NCBI GenBank assembly: GCA_937907055.1
Contig: CALCTW010000099.1
Location: forward strand, 1 to 59,515
Origin: an uncultured Clostridia bacterium
Lineage (GTDB): Bacteria; Bacillota; Clostridia; Christensenellales; Aristaeellaceae
DNA length: 59,515 nucleotides
Direction of reading: 5' to 3'
Shown: in pieces, positions 1-8,526 of the stretch
Numbering within the stretch: the first letter of the stretch is position 1
Layout of the letters: every line of letters begins with the position of its first letter
The notes under the pieces: generated by a model
What the model saw: only the letters and a program-made list of their open reading frames with translations
What the model was told of the DNA's origin: nothing
Databases searched by the model: none
Made by a program: the position numbers and the translations under genes

Positions 1-61
1 TTTTGCACTTGCAGTGATCCCACTGATGTCCGATGATCCTGCACATGATATTCTTCTTCAT
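1..61 (-). CDS. Small Cys/His-rich protein, 5' end only
   Basis: An ATG at 61-59 follows a GGAGAT ribosome site that overlaps the end of the upstream HTH gene. It opens a frame that runs off the window edge, reading MKKNIMCRIIGHQWDHCKCK. The GHxWxxCKC pattern recalls short putative metal-binding proteins common in Clostridia and their phages, but only 20 residues are visible, so no family can be fixed. It lies 4 nt after the stop of the HTH gene and is probably cotranscribed with it. Confidence 0.4.
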   Translation of the reverse strand, partial: MKKNIMCRIIGHQWDHCKCK

Positions 62-65
62 ATGA

Positions 66-287
66 TTATCTCCATTTCAGAATTCGATAGGGATTGGATG
101 TTATTGATTTAACATATTTGCCGCTTCTAATACGTTCATCTTTAGGTTTTTCTGTGGTTTGTGGTATAGCCCAGTAAGAACCAATTTTGACTGCACCAGG
201 AATGTGGTTAGTGCTGCAAAGAATCTGTACGCGTCGAACAGATAAATTCCATTTGTCAGCGGTCTGCTTCAAGGACAAATAATCCAT
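66..287 (-). CDS. Small helix-turn-helix DNA-binding protein (excisionase/MerR-like)
   Basis: This 73-residue protein is almost entirely a winged-helix fold of the excisionase/MerR-like type. The motif LSLKQTADKWNLSVRRVQ near residues 4-21 is followed by the wing-like segment IPGAVKIGSYWAIP. Such proteins act as recombination directionality factors or small regulators of mobile elements. The DNA around it is AT-rich compared with the rest of the window and sits next to a tRNA gene, which fits the edge of an integrated element, but no integrase is visible. The stop codon is TAA. The exact target is unknown. Confidence 0.6.
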   Translation of the reverse strand: MDYLSLKQTADKWNLSVRRVQILCSTNHIPGAVKIGSYWAIPQTTEKPKDERIRSGKYVKSITSNPYRILKWR

Positions 288-707
288 GGCGTATCACCTT
301 CAAAAACTTCTCAAATTTTACAAATTACCAAGATAATTATATGCCAAAGGGCGAACAAAGCCAACGCGCTTTTATCATATAGAACAGAGCAAGAGCAATT
401 CGTTGGGGGACTTGTTGCAAACATAATCGTTAGGTATTAGCCATGCTAAAACAAATTATGAAAACTGCAAATCACAGCTAATCCAAGCACCATGCTACGG
501 TTCTCTCTGGTGATTCCTTGACTTAGTATATCCGTATGGTATACTACTTCTGATCGGATTATTCTCTTGATTTCCCCCGAAAAACAAGACAAAACCACAT
601 CATTGTGAGAACCGTCCTTTTTTGTTTGCAGTGACCTTACGAAAAAATCACGATTTGATTAGCAATGTGCAGTCATCAGCTAATCTTTGAGAAGCAGGGA
701 AATAGAG
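288..707. other. AT-rich intergenic stretch next to tRNA-Arg
   Basis: I see no convincing gene here. It holds one promoter-like dyad (518-545, listed separately) and otherwise AT-rich sequence without a long frame that has a ribosome site. The composition differs from the GC-richer chromosome to the right, which suggests acquired DNA. Confidence 0.5.
518..545 (+). promoter_or_regulatory. Promoter-like site with an embedded dyad
   Basis: TTGACT (518-523) and TATACT (540-545) are separated by 16 bp. The second half forms an inverted repeat, AGTATA at 525-530 and TATACT at 540-545. No gene with a good ribosome site follows on this strand, so it may drive a small RNA or be a remnant control site of a mobile element. 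Confidence 0.4.
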
Positions 708-765
708 AAAAACCCCTCCAATTTGCTATCGTGTGTACACGCACAACCGGCAAATTGAAGAGGTT
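708..765 (-). terminator. Terminator of tRNA-Arg
   Basis: Read on the minus strand, 750-765 and 711-726 can pair over 16 positions (allowing G-U). The loop itself holds a small GTGTAC palindrome, and a T-run follows at 712-708. It lies just downstream of the tRNA 3' end. Confidence 0.75.
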
Positions 766-777
766 TCTCATTGTTTT

Positions 778-854
778 TGGCGATCCCGGCGCGATTCGAA
801 CGCGCGACCTTCCGCTTAGGAGGCGGACGCTCTATCCTGCTGAGCTACGGGACC
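778..854 (-). tRNA. tRNA-Arg (anticodon CCT)
   Basis: The minus strand folds into a full cloverleaf. Acceptor arms GGTCCCG and CGGGATC pair, the anticodon stem TCCGC/GCGGA closes the loop CTCCTAA, and the T-arm is GCGCG-TTCGAAT-CGCGC. The discriminator is G and the CCA end is encoded (778-780). Anticodon CCU reads AGG. Only this tRNA was seen in the window; no glutamine tRNA with a CUA anticodon is present here. Confidence 0.95.
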
Positions 855-887
855 ATGGAACTGAAACAGAATCAGGCTCCGCAGAGC

Positions 888-916
888 ATCATACCATATA
901 GAGGACCGAAATTCAA
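888..916 (-). promoter_or_regulatory. Promoter of tRNA-Arg
   Basis: On the minus strand, -35 TTGAAT (916-911) and -10 TATGAT (893-888) are separated by 17 bp, upstream of the tRNA start at 854. Confidence 0.65.
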
Positions 917-990
917 GGTTTTAATTCTGCCTGTGAAAAATCATATGCCGTCCCGCAGGTGATCCTTGTATGCGCCGTACACCGCGTATG

Positions 991-1033
991 AAAAACAGCC
1001 GTTCCATCCCGAAAATGAAACGGCTGTTTTTCA
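991..1033 (-). terminator. Terminator after araD
   Basis: The AACAGCCGTT and AACGGCTGTT arms form a strong stem flanked by A- and T-runs, so it could work in both directions. It lies about 24 nt after the araD stop codon. Confidence 0.8.
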
Positions 1034-1056
1034 TGTGAGGTCGGGGTTTACAGCAA

Positions 1057-1758
1057 TCACTTGGTGTCCTGACCGTAATAGGCGTTGGCGCCGTGCTTGC
1101 GCAGGTAGTGCTTATCCAGCAGATCCTGCTGCATGCTGCCCAGCGCGGGATTCAGCGCCATGGCATGGAAATCCATAAAGGACACTTCCTCCAGCACCAC
1201 CGCGTTGTGGACGGCCTCCATGGCGTCCTTGCCCCAGGTGAAGGGGCCGTGACTGTAAACCAGCACCGCGGGGACCTGCGCGGGATCGATGCCGCGGCTG
1301 CGGAAGGTCTCGATGATCACATTGCCGGTCTCCAGTTCATATTCGCCCTTGATCTCTTCCGCGGTCATGGGACGGGTGCAGGGGATCTCGCCGTAGAAAT
1401 AGTCGCCCTGCGTGGTGCCCATGGCGGGCACACCGCAGCCAGCCTGGGCGAAGGAGGTGGCCCAGCGGGAATGCGTATGCACCACACCGCCGCACTCCGG
1501 GAAGGCATTGTACAGCGCCATGTGGGTCGCGGTATCGGAGGAAGGCTTCCATTTGCCCTCCACCACCTTGCCCTGCAGATCCACGACCACCATATCATCC
1601 GGCGTCATGTTTTCATAGGAAACGCCCGAGGGCTTGATGACGAACAGACCCTTTTCACGATCGATCCCGGAGACATTGCCCCAGGTGAATGTGACCAGCC
1701 CGTGTTTGGGCAGGAGCAGGTTGGCGTCACATACAACTTTTTTCAGTTCTTCAAGCAT
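1057..1758 (-). CDS. araD: L-ribulose-5-phosphate 4-epimerase
   Basis: This class II aldolase-fold epimerase interconverts L-ribulose 5-phosphate and D-xylulose 5-phosphate, the last step of arabinose entry into the pentose phosphate pathway. The family signature is complete: WGNVSG (26-31), KPSG (42-45), zinc ligands His94, His96 and His170, and probable catalytic Asp119 and Tyr228. These correspond to the well-known E. coli residues with an offset of one. Length (233 residues) is normal. I chose the ATG at 1758, which has AAAGGTG upstream, over the in-frame GTG at 1767, which lies inside that site. It follows the kinase gene by 48 nt in an operon. Confidence 0.93.
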   Translation of the reverse strand: MLEELKKVVCDANLLLPKHGLVTFTWGNVSGIDREKGLFVIKPSGVSYENMTPDDMVVVDLQGKVVEGKWKPSSDTATHMALYNAFPECGGVVHTHSRWATSFAQAGCGVPAMGTTQGDYFYGEIPCTRPMTAEEIKGEYELETGNVIIETFRSRGIDPAQVPAVLVYSHGPFTWGKDAMEAVHNAVVLEEVSFMDFHAMALNPALGSMQQDLLDKHYLRKHGANAYYGQDTK

Positions 1759-1806
1759 CGCGATCACCTTTTTCTTGATTATTTCATTGCAGGATCCGGA
1801 GGCGGA

Positions 1807-3375
1807 TCAGAACTGCTCCGCCGCCAGTTTTTCGGCGGGCAGGGTGCGCACGTAGGCATCCAGATAAGCGCCGAAGCCCTCGATATCCGCTTCATCCGCC
1901 ATCAGGGTGGTGGACACGGCATCCTTGAACACCTTGTTATCCAGATAATCCGCCAGAGACTCGTTCTCATCCCTGCGGATCATGTAGGCCGCCAGCAGCG
2001 CCATGCCGTAAGGGCCGCCTTCACCGGCGGTCTCCATCACGGAAACAGGCGCGCCGACCGCCGCGGAAAGCATTTTCTGACCCACACCGGGGGTCTTGAA
2101 GAAGCCGCCGTGGCCGTACAGCTTATCCACCTTCACGTTTTCCACCTTGGTCAGGATATCCAGACCGATCTTCAGGGTGGAAAGCGCGGAAAGGATGTGG
2201 GCGCGCATGAAATTGGCCAGGGTGAATGCGGCATCCGGCTGACGCACGAACAGCGGGCGGCCGGCATCCAGATCGGTCACGCCCTCACCGGAGAAGTAGT
2301 TGTAGGACAGCAGACCGCCGCAGTCCTTATCGCCCTCCATGGCCTTGCGGAACAGGCGGGTGAACAGCTCGCCCTTGTCCACCGGCGCGCCGATGAAGGA
2401 GGCGAATTCCATCAGCAGGCCTACCCAAGCGTTGATATCCGAGGTGCAGTTGTTGCAGTGCACCATGGCAACGGGCAGGCCGGCAGGGGTGGTGACCATG
2501 TCGATCTCACGATGGGTGCCGGGCATGGTCTCGGTGACCAGCATGGCAAAATCGCTGGTGCCGGCGGATACATTGCCGGTGCGCACGCGCACGCTGTTGG
2601 TAGCCGCCATGCCGGTGCCGGCATCGCCCTCGCAGGGCGCGACGGGCACACCGGGCTGCAGATCACCGGCGGGATCCAGGAACGCGGCGCCCTCTTTGGT
2701 GAGGCAGCCGGCCTTTTCACCGGCGACAAGCACTTTGGGGAACACGGTCTTCGGCGTCCAGGCGTAGCCCAGCGGCGCGAGGATGGCGGTGAACTTGTCC
2801 AGCATCGTCTGATCATAATCGTTGATGGTGCTGTCGATGGGGAACATGCCGCTGGCTTCGCCGATACCCATCACATTTTCACCCGTGAAGCAGTAGTGGA
2901 TATAACCGGCCAGCGTGGTCAGGTGGCACAGACGGGAAAGATGCTCTTCTTTATTCAGAACAGCCTGATACAGGTGCGCTACGCTCCAGCGCTGAGGAAT
3001 ATTGAAGCCGAAGGCCTCGGAAAGCGCGGCAGCCGCCTCGCCGGTAATGGTATTGCGCCAGGTACGGAATTCCGCCAGCTGACACCAGTTTTCATCAAAG
3101 GGCAGATAGCCGTGCATCATGGCCGAAACACCCATCGCCGCGAAGGTGGTGGGCACAGCACCGAATTTCTTTTCGCAATCCTTTTTCAGATCCTGATAGC
3201 AGTCCTGAATACCGGTCACGATATCCTGCATGGAGTAGGTCCAGATGCCGTCCACCAGACGGTTTTCCCATTCGTGGCTGCCCTGCGCGACGGGCAGATG
3301 CGCCTCATCGATCAGCACAGCCTTGATGCGGGTGGAACCCAGTTCGATTCCCAGCGCGCACTTTTTAAAATCCAT
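1807..3375 (-). CDS. araB: FGGY-family carbohydrate kinase, probably L-ribulokinase
   Basis: This cytosolic sugar kinase of 522 residues carries the N-terminal phosphate-binding motif GIELGSTRIKA and the second-domain glycine-rich motif NVSAGTSDFAML typical of the FGGY family. Position directly upstream of araD supports L-ribulose as substrate, making L-ribulose 5-phosphate. Family membership alone does not exclude xylulose or another ketopentose. The ATG at 3375 has GGGAGAG eight bases upstream; an in-frame extension of 26 residues has no such site. No arabinose isomerase or transporter is adjacent. Confidence 0.8.
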   Translation of the reverse strand: MDFKKCALGIELGSTRIKAVLIDEAHLPVAQGSHEWENRLVDGIWTYSMQDIVTGIQDCYQDLKKDCEKKFGAVPTTFAAMGVSAMMHGYLPFDENWCQLAEFRTWRNTITGEAAAALSEAFGFNIPQRWSVAHLYQAVLNKEEHLSRLCHLTTLAGYIHYCFTGENVMGIGEASGMFPIDSTINDYDQTMLDKFTAILAPLGYAWTPKTVFPKVLVAGEKAGCLTKEGAAFLDPAGDLQPGVPVAPCEGDAGTGMAATNSVRVRTGNVSAGTSDFAMLVTETMPGTHREIDMVTTPAGLPVAMVHCNNCTSDINAWVGLLMEFASFIGAPVDKGELFTRLFRKAMEGDKDCGGLLSYNYFSGEGVTDLDAGRPLFVRQPDAAFTLANFMRAHILSALSTLKIGLDILTKVENVKVDKLYGHGGFFKTPGVGQKMLSAAVGAPVSVMETAGEGGPYGMALLAAYMIRRDENESLADYLDNKVFKDAVSTTLMADEADIEGFGAYLDAYVRTLPAEKLAAEQF

Positions 3376-3622
3376 ATAAAGTCTCTCCCTTCGGAATGTC
3401 GGTTCGATCATGCGCGTTCCGCCTTCGGAACGCATATCATTCTGTCTTTTCATTTCGCCGTTTCTTTCCCTGTTCCTGCCGCGTTCCGCAAGAATTCAAT
3501 ATCCTCCCATCGTGGATGTCCGGCAGACGCCGGAACCGCGCTTCAAGCCGCTCTACGGCGCGTAGGTGGACGAAAGCCGAAGAACGCGGTAAGATAGGCC
3601 TGCTCAAGGGAGGTGAAAGAGC

Positions 3623-4228
3623 ATGGATCTTTATGTAACAGGCAATATGATCAGAAAACTGCGTGAAGAGAAGAAAATGACACAAAGCCAGCTGGCGGAA
3701 AAACTGTGTGTGAGCGATAAAGCGATCTCCAAATGGGAGACGGGAAAAGGCTATCCCGATATCACACTGATCGAGCCCCTGGCGGCCGCGCTGGGGATCT
3801 CGGTGGCGGAGCTGTTCGCGGGCAGTCATATCTGCAACCGGAACCGGCATTTCAATATGCTGCGCACATGCTTTTATGTGTGTCCGCTTTGCGGCAATGT
3901 GCTGATCAGCACCGGTGACGCGCAGATCAGCTGCTGCGGCATCACCCTGCAGAAGCAGGAGGCCGAAGAAGCCGACGAGGCGCACCAAATGATCGTGGAA
4001 AACGTGGAGGACGAATACTTTGTCCGGCTGGATCATGAGATGACCAGGGAACACAATATCTCCTTCATCGCCGGGGTCAGCGACGAGGGCGTTCAACTCA
4101 TCAAGCTGTATCCCGAGGGGAATGCCGAGACCCGCCTGCGCCGCGCGCGCACGCAATATATTTACTGGTACTGCAATCATCACGGACTGTTCCGCGCGAA
4201 TATGATCCGCAGAAAGTTAAGCCGATAA
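3623..4228 (+). CDS. XRE regulator fused to a desulfoferrodoxin-like iron domain
   Basis: Residues 5-60 form a Cro/C1-type helix-turn-helix with the clostridial signature SDKAISKWETGKGYPD. Residues 83-201 resemble desulfoferrodoxin (superoxide reductase). C87-x2-C90 plus the adjacent pair C104-C105 match the rubredoxin-like iron centre. H121, H138, H144, C184 and H187 (HEMTREH, YCNHHG) match the ligands of the catalytic His4Cys iron site. All nine ligands appear present, so the C-terminal part could be a redox sensor, an active superoxide reductase, or both. The ribosome site is GGGAGGTG. It is divergent from araB. Regulation by superoxide, peroxide or iron is inference. Confidence 0.78.
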   Translation: MDLYVTGNMIRKLREEKKMTQSQLAEKLCVSDKAISKWETGKGYPDITLIEPLAAALGISVAELFAGSHICNRNRHFNMLRTCFYVCPLCGNVLISTGDAQISCCGITLQKQEAEEADEAHQMIVENVEDEYFVRLDHEMTREHNISFIAGVSDEGVQLIKLYPEGNAETRLRRARTQYIYWYCNHHGLFRANMIRRKLSR

Positions 4229-4236
4229 ACAGACAT

Positions 4237-4273
4237 AGCCGCTCCTTTTCGCATTAAAAAAGGAGCGGCTTTT
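4237..4273 (+). terminator. Terminator after the XRE-desulfoferrodoxin gene
   Basis: AGCCGCTCCTTTT and AAGGAGCGGCTTTT form a long stem, 9 nt after the TAA stop. Confidence 0.85.
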
Positions 4274-4337
4274 GCATGCCGTATGGGATCCTCATGCCCG
4301 GCGTATTTCAGACAGGAACGCGCGGACCCGCATAAAA

Positions 4338-4372
4338 ACAGACCGGAGAAGCCATAAGGCTCTCCGGTCTGT
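4338..4372 (-). terminator. Terminator after the secreted protein gene
   Basis: ACAGACCGGAGA and TCTCCGGTCTGT pair around a short loop. On the minus strand a T-run follows, 14 nt after the stop of the gene at 4386. Confidence 0.85.
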
Positions 4373-4385
4373 CAGAATACAGGAC

Positions 4386-5105
4386 TTACTTGCCGGTGTA
4401 GGGATAATCCGCCGCGTAGGGCATCACAGCCACGATCTCATCCTCGATATAAACGAAGCGATAGAGCTGATCGGGGGTCTGGGTGTAGTAGAAGGCGAAC
4501 TCCGTGGCGTTATGCGCGCGGGTGGGGTTCTCGATGCTGCCGTAGTAGTAAACGCAGTTGGCCGCGCAGGGATACTTGTAGATGTAATCGGTATCGTTGT
4601 GGAAGGTGCTTTCATTGCCGTCCTTGTAGTAGACGTTCACAAGATCGGCATCGATGTAGGTGGTACCGCTCTTGACATAGATCTTATTCAGGTAGCCGGC
4701 GGAAACGCGGGTGCGCGCCTCGCTGGGACGGCGCTGCAGGAAGAAGACATATTCGGTCATATCCCCGTAAACGCCGTAGACCTGAATGTAGACAGCCTGC
4801 GGATTATTGTTCATCCACGCGACCTGGACCTTGGTGCCGCTGGCGACCTGCGCGCCGTTGATATACAGGGTGGCGTTGGGATCCTCGCAGGTGCAGGTGA
4901 AGTAAACATTGTTCACCGTGCTGCCGGTGCTGAGCAGATAGGCAGTCACATTGGGATCAAACTTGTCAGGTGTCATCTTGCCGGTCACGGTCACATTATG
5001 GACCACGCTCTCCAGCTTGCTGGAGCCGGGCGTATAAGCCAGCGCGAAGGGGGCGGCCATGCACAGCATGACGACGATACATACGAGAGCAACGATCTTT
5101 TTCAT
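4386..5105 (-). CDS. Secreted protein with a cadherin-like beta-sandwich domain
   Basis: A classical signal peptide (residues 1 to about 23, MKKIVALVCIVVMLCMA, cleavage near ALA-Y) is followed by a region with the pattern of the bacterial cadherin-like beta-sandwich family: KFDPNVTAYLLSTGSTVNNV then ATLYINGAQVASGT (about 45-130). The remaining C-terminal 110 residues are rich in Tyr and Asn and match no family I know. It is probably released or surface-bound; function unknown. GGAGG lies 9 nt before the ATG. It stands alone between terminators, with its own 5' stem-loop. Confidence 0.7.
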   Translation of the reverse strand: MKKIVALVCIVVMLCMAAPFALAYTPGSSKLESVVHNVTVTGKMTPDKFDPNVTAYLLSTGSTVNNVYFTCTCEDPNATLYINGAQVASGTKVQVAWMNNNPQAVYIQVYGVYGDMTEYVFFLQRRPSEARTRVSAGYLNKIYVKSGTTYIDADLVNVYYKDGNESTFHNDTDYIYKYPCAANCVYYYGSIENPTRAHNATEFAFYYTQTPDQLYRFVYIEDEIVAVMPYAADYPYTGK

Positions 5106-5135
5106 AGTTGAAATCCTCCGATTCTGAAGGTCTTC

Positions 5136-5168
5136 AGCGGCTGTACCGCTTGCCTTTCACTGATATAA
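5136..5168 (-). promoter_or_regulatory. -10 box and 5' stem-loop of the secreted protein gene
   Basis: On the minus strand TTATAT (5168-5163) is followed by a small stem-loop, AGCGG-TACAG-CCGCT (5150-5136), about 30 nt before the start codon. This is the same arrangement seen in front of three other secreted-protein genes in this window. Confidence 0.45.
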
Positions 5169-5259
5169 CGGGAGAAAAACCGGTCATATTGCATCAGAAA
5201 ACAAATTTTTCTGACTTTTTTCAGCGTTTTTTGCGGATCAATAACGCGATCCCTGTCCG

Positions 5260-6411
5260 TCAGACCTGTTCCTGAAGAAGCGTTGCGGCCTTTCGCACCG
5301 CTTCGGCATCCCCGGAGCCGCTGGCCATGTCCTTTTTGCCGCCGCCGCGCGCCACGCTGCGGATCAGCCTACTCATATCGCGGTCAACATCAGCAGAGCA
5401 GGCAAACACAAGACGGGAACCCGCGCAGGTCAGCGCGACACGTCCGGGAAGACGGATATAATGGCTGACAGCTTCCTGCAGCGCCTGCGGATCACCGTCC
5501 TCCAGCGTAAGAACCCCGTTCTCCTCTTCCAGACGGCGCAGATAATGCTGCGAAAGGAAGACCCGGTTCGCTTTTTCAAGTTCAACGGTTTTTTCCTTCA
5601 GCGCCGCCACCTGACGGGGCAGATCCTCCGTGAGGCAGGAAAGCTGACGATTACAGGCCTGCGCGGTATCAAAGCAGCGGGCCAGATGATCGAACGCGCG
5701 TCTGCCGCAGACGAACGCGACACGCGCCTTGCCCTTGGACGGGGTGACAGACAGGATCTTGACAAGGCCGATCTGCCCGGCGGTCGACGGATGCGTGCCG
5801 CCGCAGGCGACCATTTCAAAATCCCCGAAGGCCACAATGCGGATATGCTCCTTCACAGTGGGCGGCTTGCGAAGCGGCAGCGCGGCCAGCTCCTCCTCCG
5901 TCGGGAAAAAGCAGCGCACCGGGGCATCCTGCCAGATATGCGTGTTCACATCGTTTTCAAGCGCCGCGATCATTTCAGGGGTGAAGCGCGTGGAGCCATC
6001 CGGCATGGTGACATCGATGGTGCTTTCATTCTCACCCAGATGCAGACCGATGGTGGTGCCGCCGTACAGCGTCCAGACCGCGCCGGCCAGCATATGCTCA
6101 CCGCCGTGCTGCTGCATGTGATCAAAGCGGCGTTCCCAGTCGATATGCCCCTGCACCGTCTCCCCCGTTTCCAGCATACCGGAGACCGTGTGCCACACTT
6201 CGCCGTCCCGATCCACCGAGACATCAGTGACCTGAAGCACCTTCTCCCCCGCGGTGAGGGTGCCGGTGTCATAGGGCTGCCCGCCGGAGGTGGGATAAAA
6301 CGCGCTTTGGCTCAACGCGACACGGACCGTGCCCTCCGAAGAGGACACGGCCGTGACGGTGGCTGTAAAATCAGTCAGATAGGTCTGATCATAATACAGT
6401 CGGTTTGTCAT
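5260..6411 (-). CDS. Alanyl-tRNA editing protein (AlaX, long form)
   Basis: This free-standing editing enzyme hydrolyses Ser-tRNA(Ala) or Gly-tRNA(Ala) made in error. The zinc site of the second additional domain is present: H102 and H106 in QQHGGEHMLAG, then C203 and H207 in CGGTHPST. An alanyl-tRNA synthetase-type Ala/Gly-rich tail domain (DHHA1, GGGKKDMASGSG) ends the 383 residues, which marks the long AlaX type. The ATG begins 2 nt after the stop of the GH3 gene, so the two are translationally coupled. The ribosome site is weak (GGAATTC). Confidence 0.88.
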   Translation of the reverse strand: MTNRLYYDQTYLTDFTATVTAVSSSEGTVRVALSQSAFYPTSGGQPYDTGTLTAGEKVLQVTDVSVDRDGEVWHTVSGMLETGETVQGHIDWERRFDHMQQHGGEHMLAGAVWTLYGGTTIGLHLGENESTIDVTMPDGSTRFTPEMIAALENDVNTHIWQDAPVRCFFPTEEELAALPLRKPPTVKEHIRIVAFGDFEMVACGGTHPSTAGQIGLVKILSVTPSKGKARVAFVCGRRAFDHLARCFDTAQACNRQLSCLTEDLPRQVAALKEKTVELEKANRVFLSQHYLRRLEEENGVLTLEDGDPQALQEAVSHYIRLPGRVALTCAGSRLVFACSADVDRDMSRLIRSVARGGGKKDMASGSGDAEAVRKAATLLQEQV

Positions 6412-6413
6412 TT

Positions 6414-8495
6414 TCAGAATTCCACATTCATGGTCAGGCAGGCCTTGCCGGTCAGTTCCGCCGTACGGGAATCGGGCTGACCGTCGCCCACGGACAGGAT
6501 GAACTTATTGCCGCGGCGGGCCTTGATGCCGTCATCATCATAGGACATGAAGGCATCCGCGGAGAGTGTCAGGGTGACCGTCTTGCTCTCGCCGGCCTTG
6601 AGGGGCAGCTTGGTGAAGGCGCACAGGCTGTGATTGCGCACCGCGCAGGGAGATTCCAGATCCTTCACATACACCTGCGGTACGGCAATGGCATCCATCG
6701 CGCTCTTGTTGGTCACGGTGACCGTGACAGCGCCGTCCGCGTAGGAGGCATCGGAATACACCAGATCCGCGTAAGTCAGGCCGTAGCCGAAGGGATACAG
6801 CACCTTGCCGTCAAAGTTGCGGTAGGTACGGTTGGCCATGGAATAATCGCAGAAGTCGGGCAGATCATCCACGGAATAGTAGAAGGTGACAGGCAGCTTG
6901 CCGCTGGGCGCGATCTTGCCGAACAGGATCTCCGCCGCGGCGGTACCGCCGGCCTGACCGGGATAGAAGCACTGGAGCACAGCATTGCCCTGCTGCATGT
7001 TGAGGGCGCTGCCGCTGAGCAGCAGTACGACAACGGGCTTGCCGGTAGCCAGAACAGCATCCAGCAGACGCTTCTGGCTGTCGGGGATGTCCAGCGTGGT
7101 CTTATCACCGCTGGAGAACTCATTGCTGGCATCGCCCTCTTCACCCTCAATGAAGGGATCCAGACCCAGGCACAGGATGCTGACATCGGAAGCCCTGGCC
7201 ATGGCGACGGCTTCGGAAACACGGTCATCCTGCTGCTGCGCCAGACCGCTCATGCGATCGCGGTAGAGGTGGCAGCCCTGAGAATAATACACACGGGCCT
7301 GACCCTTGAGCGCCTCGCGCACGCCCTCCAGAATGGTGACATAACGGGAGGAGGTGCCGGAGTAGTTGCCCTCGAGGGCGGGGATGGAATCGGCGTTGGG
7401 GCCGATGACAGCCACGGAGGACAGCTTGGCGGGATCGAGCGGCAGGATGCCGTCATTCTTGAGCAGCACCATGCTCTCGCGCGCGGCCTTCAGCGCCAGC
7501 GCGGCATGCTCTTCGGTGTCGCACTCGGTGAAGGGAATGTCATCATATTCGCTGCCGCCGTCCAGAATGCCCAGACGCACACGGGTCATGAGGGCGCGGG
7601 TGGCCGCGAGACGGATCTCTTCTTCGGTCACCAGACCCTCCTGATAGGCGGTGAGGATGTGCAGATAGGTATTGCCGCAGTTGACGTCGCAGCCCTTCTT
7701 GAGCGCGAGGGCGGCGGATTCGGGCGCGGTATCGGTCACCTTATGATTGGTGTGGAAGTCCGCGATGGCCCAGCAGTCGCTGACGAACTGGCCCTTGTAA
7801 TTCCATTCGCCGCGCAGGATCTTTTCCATCAGCACGGAATGGCCGCAGCAGGGCTCGCCGTTGGTGCGGTTGTAAGCGCCCATGAAGCTTTCGACATCGG
7901 CTTCCTTGACCAGCGCCTCGAAGGCGGGCAGATAGGTCTCGCGCAGATCCTTTTCGGAGGACACGGCGTCAAAATGATGGCGCAGCTTTTCGGGACCGGA
8001 ATGCACGGCAAAGTGCTTGGCGCAGGCGGCGGCCTTCAGATGCTCGCCGTCACCCTGCAGACCCTTGACAAAGGCCACACCATAACGGGTGGTGAGGTAG
8101 GGATCTTCACCGAAGGTCTCCTGACCGCGGCCCCAGCGGGGATCACGGAAGATGTTGATGTTGGGAGACCAGAAGGTGAGTCCCTTATAGATATCATGAT
8201 CGCCGTAGGCGAACTGGGCATTGTACTTGGCGCGGCCTTCGGTGGCGATGGTCTTGCCGATCTCGTTTTCCAGTTCGGTATCAAAGGCGGCAGCCAGACC
8301 GATGGCCTGGGGGAACACAGTGGCGGTACCGGCGCGGGCCACACCGTGGAGGGCTTCGTTCCAGTAGTTATAGGAGGGAACGCCCAGGCGTTCCACAGCA
8401 GGGGCATCATAGCGCAGCTGGGTGGCGGCCTCCTCGAGGGTCATCTGATCCACGATGGCCTTGGCCCGATTGAACGCCTCTTCATGCGTCATCAT
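6414..8495 (-). CDS. Glycoside hydrolase family 3 (beta-xylosidase/beta-glucosidase type)
   Basis: A 693-residue GH3 enzyme with the N-terminal TIM-barrel domain, where AKHF (159-162) and FVSDCWAI place the nucleophile at Asp240. A second alpha/beta sandwich domain (about 310-530) and a C-terminal fibronectin III-like domain (about 600-690) follow. The SDCWAI form of the nucleophile motif is common in GH3 beta-xylosidases and arabinofuranosidases, which would fit the arabinose genes nearby, but specificity cannot be read from sequence. No signal peptide is present, so it probably acts on imported oligosaccharides. The ribosome site is GGAGATG. Confidence 0.88.
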   Translation of the reverse strand: MMTHEEAFNRAKAIVDQMTLEEAATQLRYDAPAVERLGVPSYNYWNEALHGVARAGTATVFPQAIGLAAAFDTELENEIGKTIATEGRAKYNAQFAYGDHDIYKGLTFWSPNINIFRDPRWGRGQETFGEDPYLTTRYGVAFVKGLQGDGEHLKAAACAKHFAVHSGPEKLRHHFDAVSSEKDLRETYLPAFEALVKEADVESFMGAYNRTNGEPCCGHSVLMEKILRGEWNYKGQFVSDCWAIADFHTNHKVTDTAPESAALALKKGCDVNCGNTYLHILTAYQEGLVTEEEIRLAATRALMTRVRLGILDGGSEYDDIPFTECDTEEHAALALKAARESMVLLKNDGILPLDPAKLSSVAVIGPNADSIPALEGNYSGTSSRYVTILEGVREALKGQARVYYSQGCHLYRDRMSGLAQQQDDRVSEAVAMARASDVSILCLGLDPFIEGEEGDASNEFSSGDKTTLDIPDSQKRLLDAVLATGKPVVVLLLSGSALNMQQGNAVLQCFYPGQAGGTAAAEILFGKIAPSGKLPVTFYYSVDDLPDFCDYSMANRTYRNFDGKVLYPFGYGLTYADLVYSDASYADGAVTVTVTNKSAMDAIAVPQVYVKDLESPCAVRNHSLCAFTKLPLKAGESKTVTLTLSADAFMSYDDDGIKARRGNKFILSVGDGQPDSRTAELTGKACLTMNVEF

Positions 8496-8526
8496 GAGAA
8501 ATCATCTCCTTTATCTTTTTTATCGA

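Noticed and set aside
665..962. Short proteins overlapping the tRNA-Arg gene
   Set aside because: They are the familiar false translation of a tRNA gene on the wrong strand (IPARFERATFRL).
1093..3597. Very long frames antisense to araB/araD, GH3, phosphosugar mutase, SNF2, pepF, ileS and M16 genes
   Set aside because: They are shadows of GC-rich codon use on the opposite strand. They have no ribosome sites, no recognisable domains and abundant His/Gly/Arg composition.
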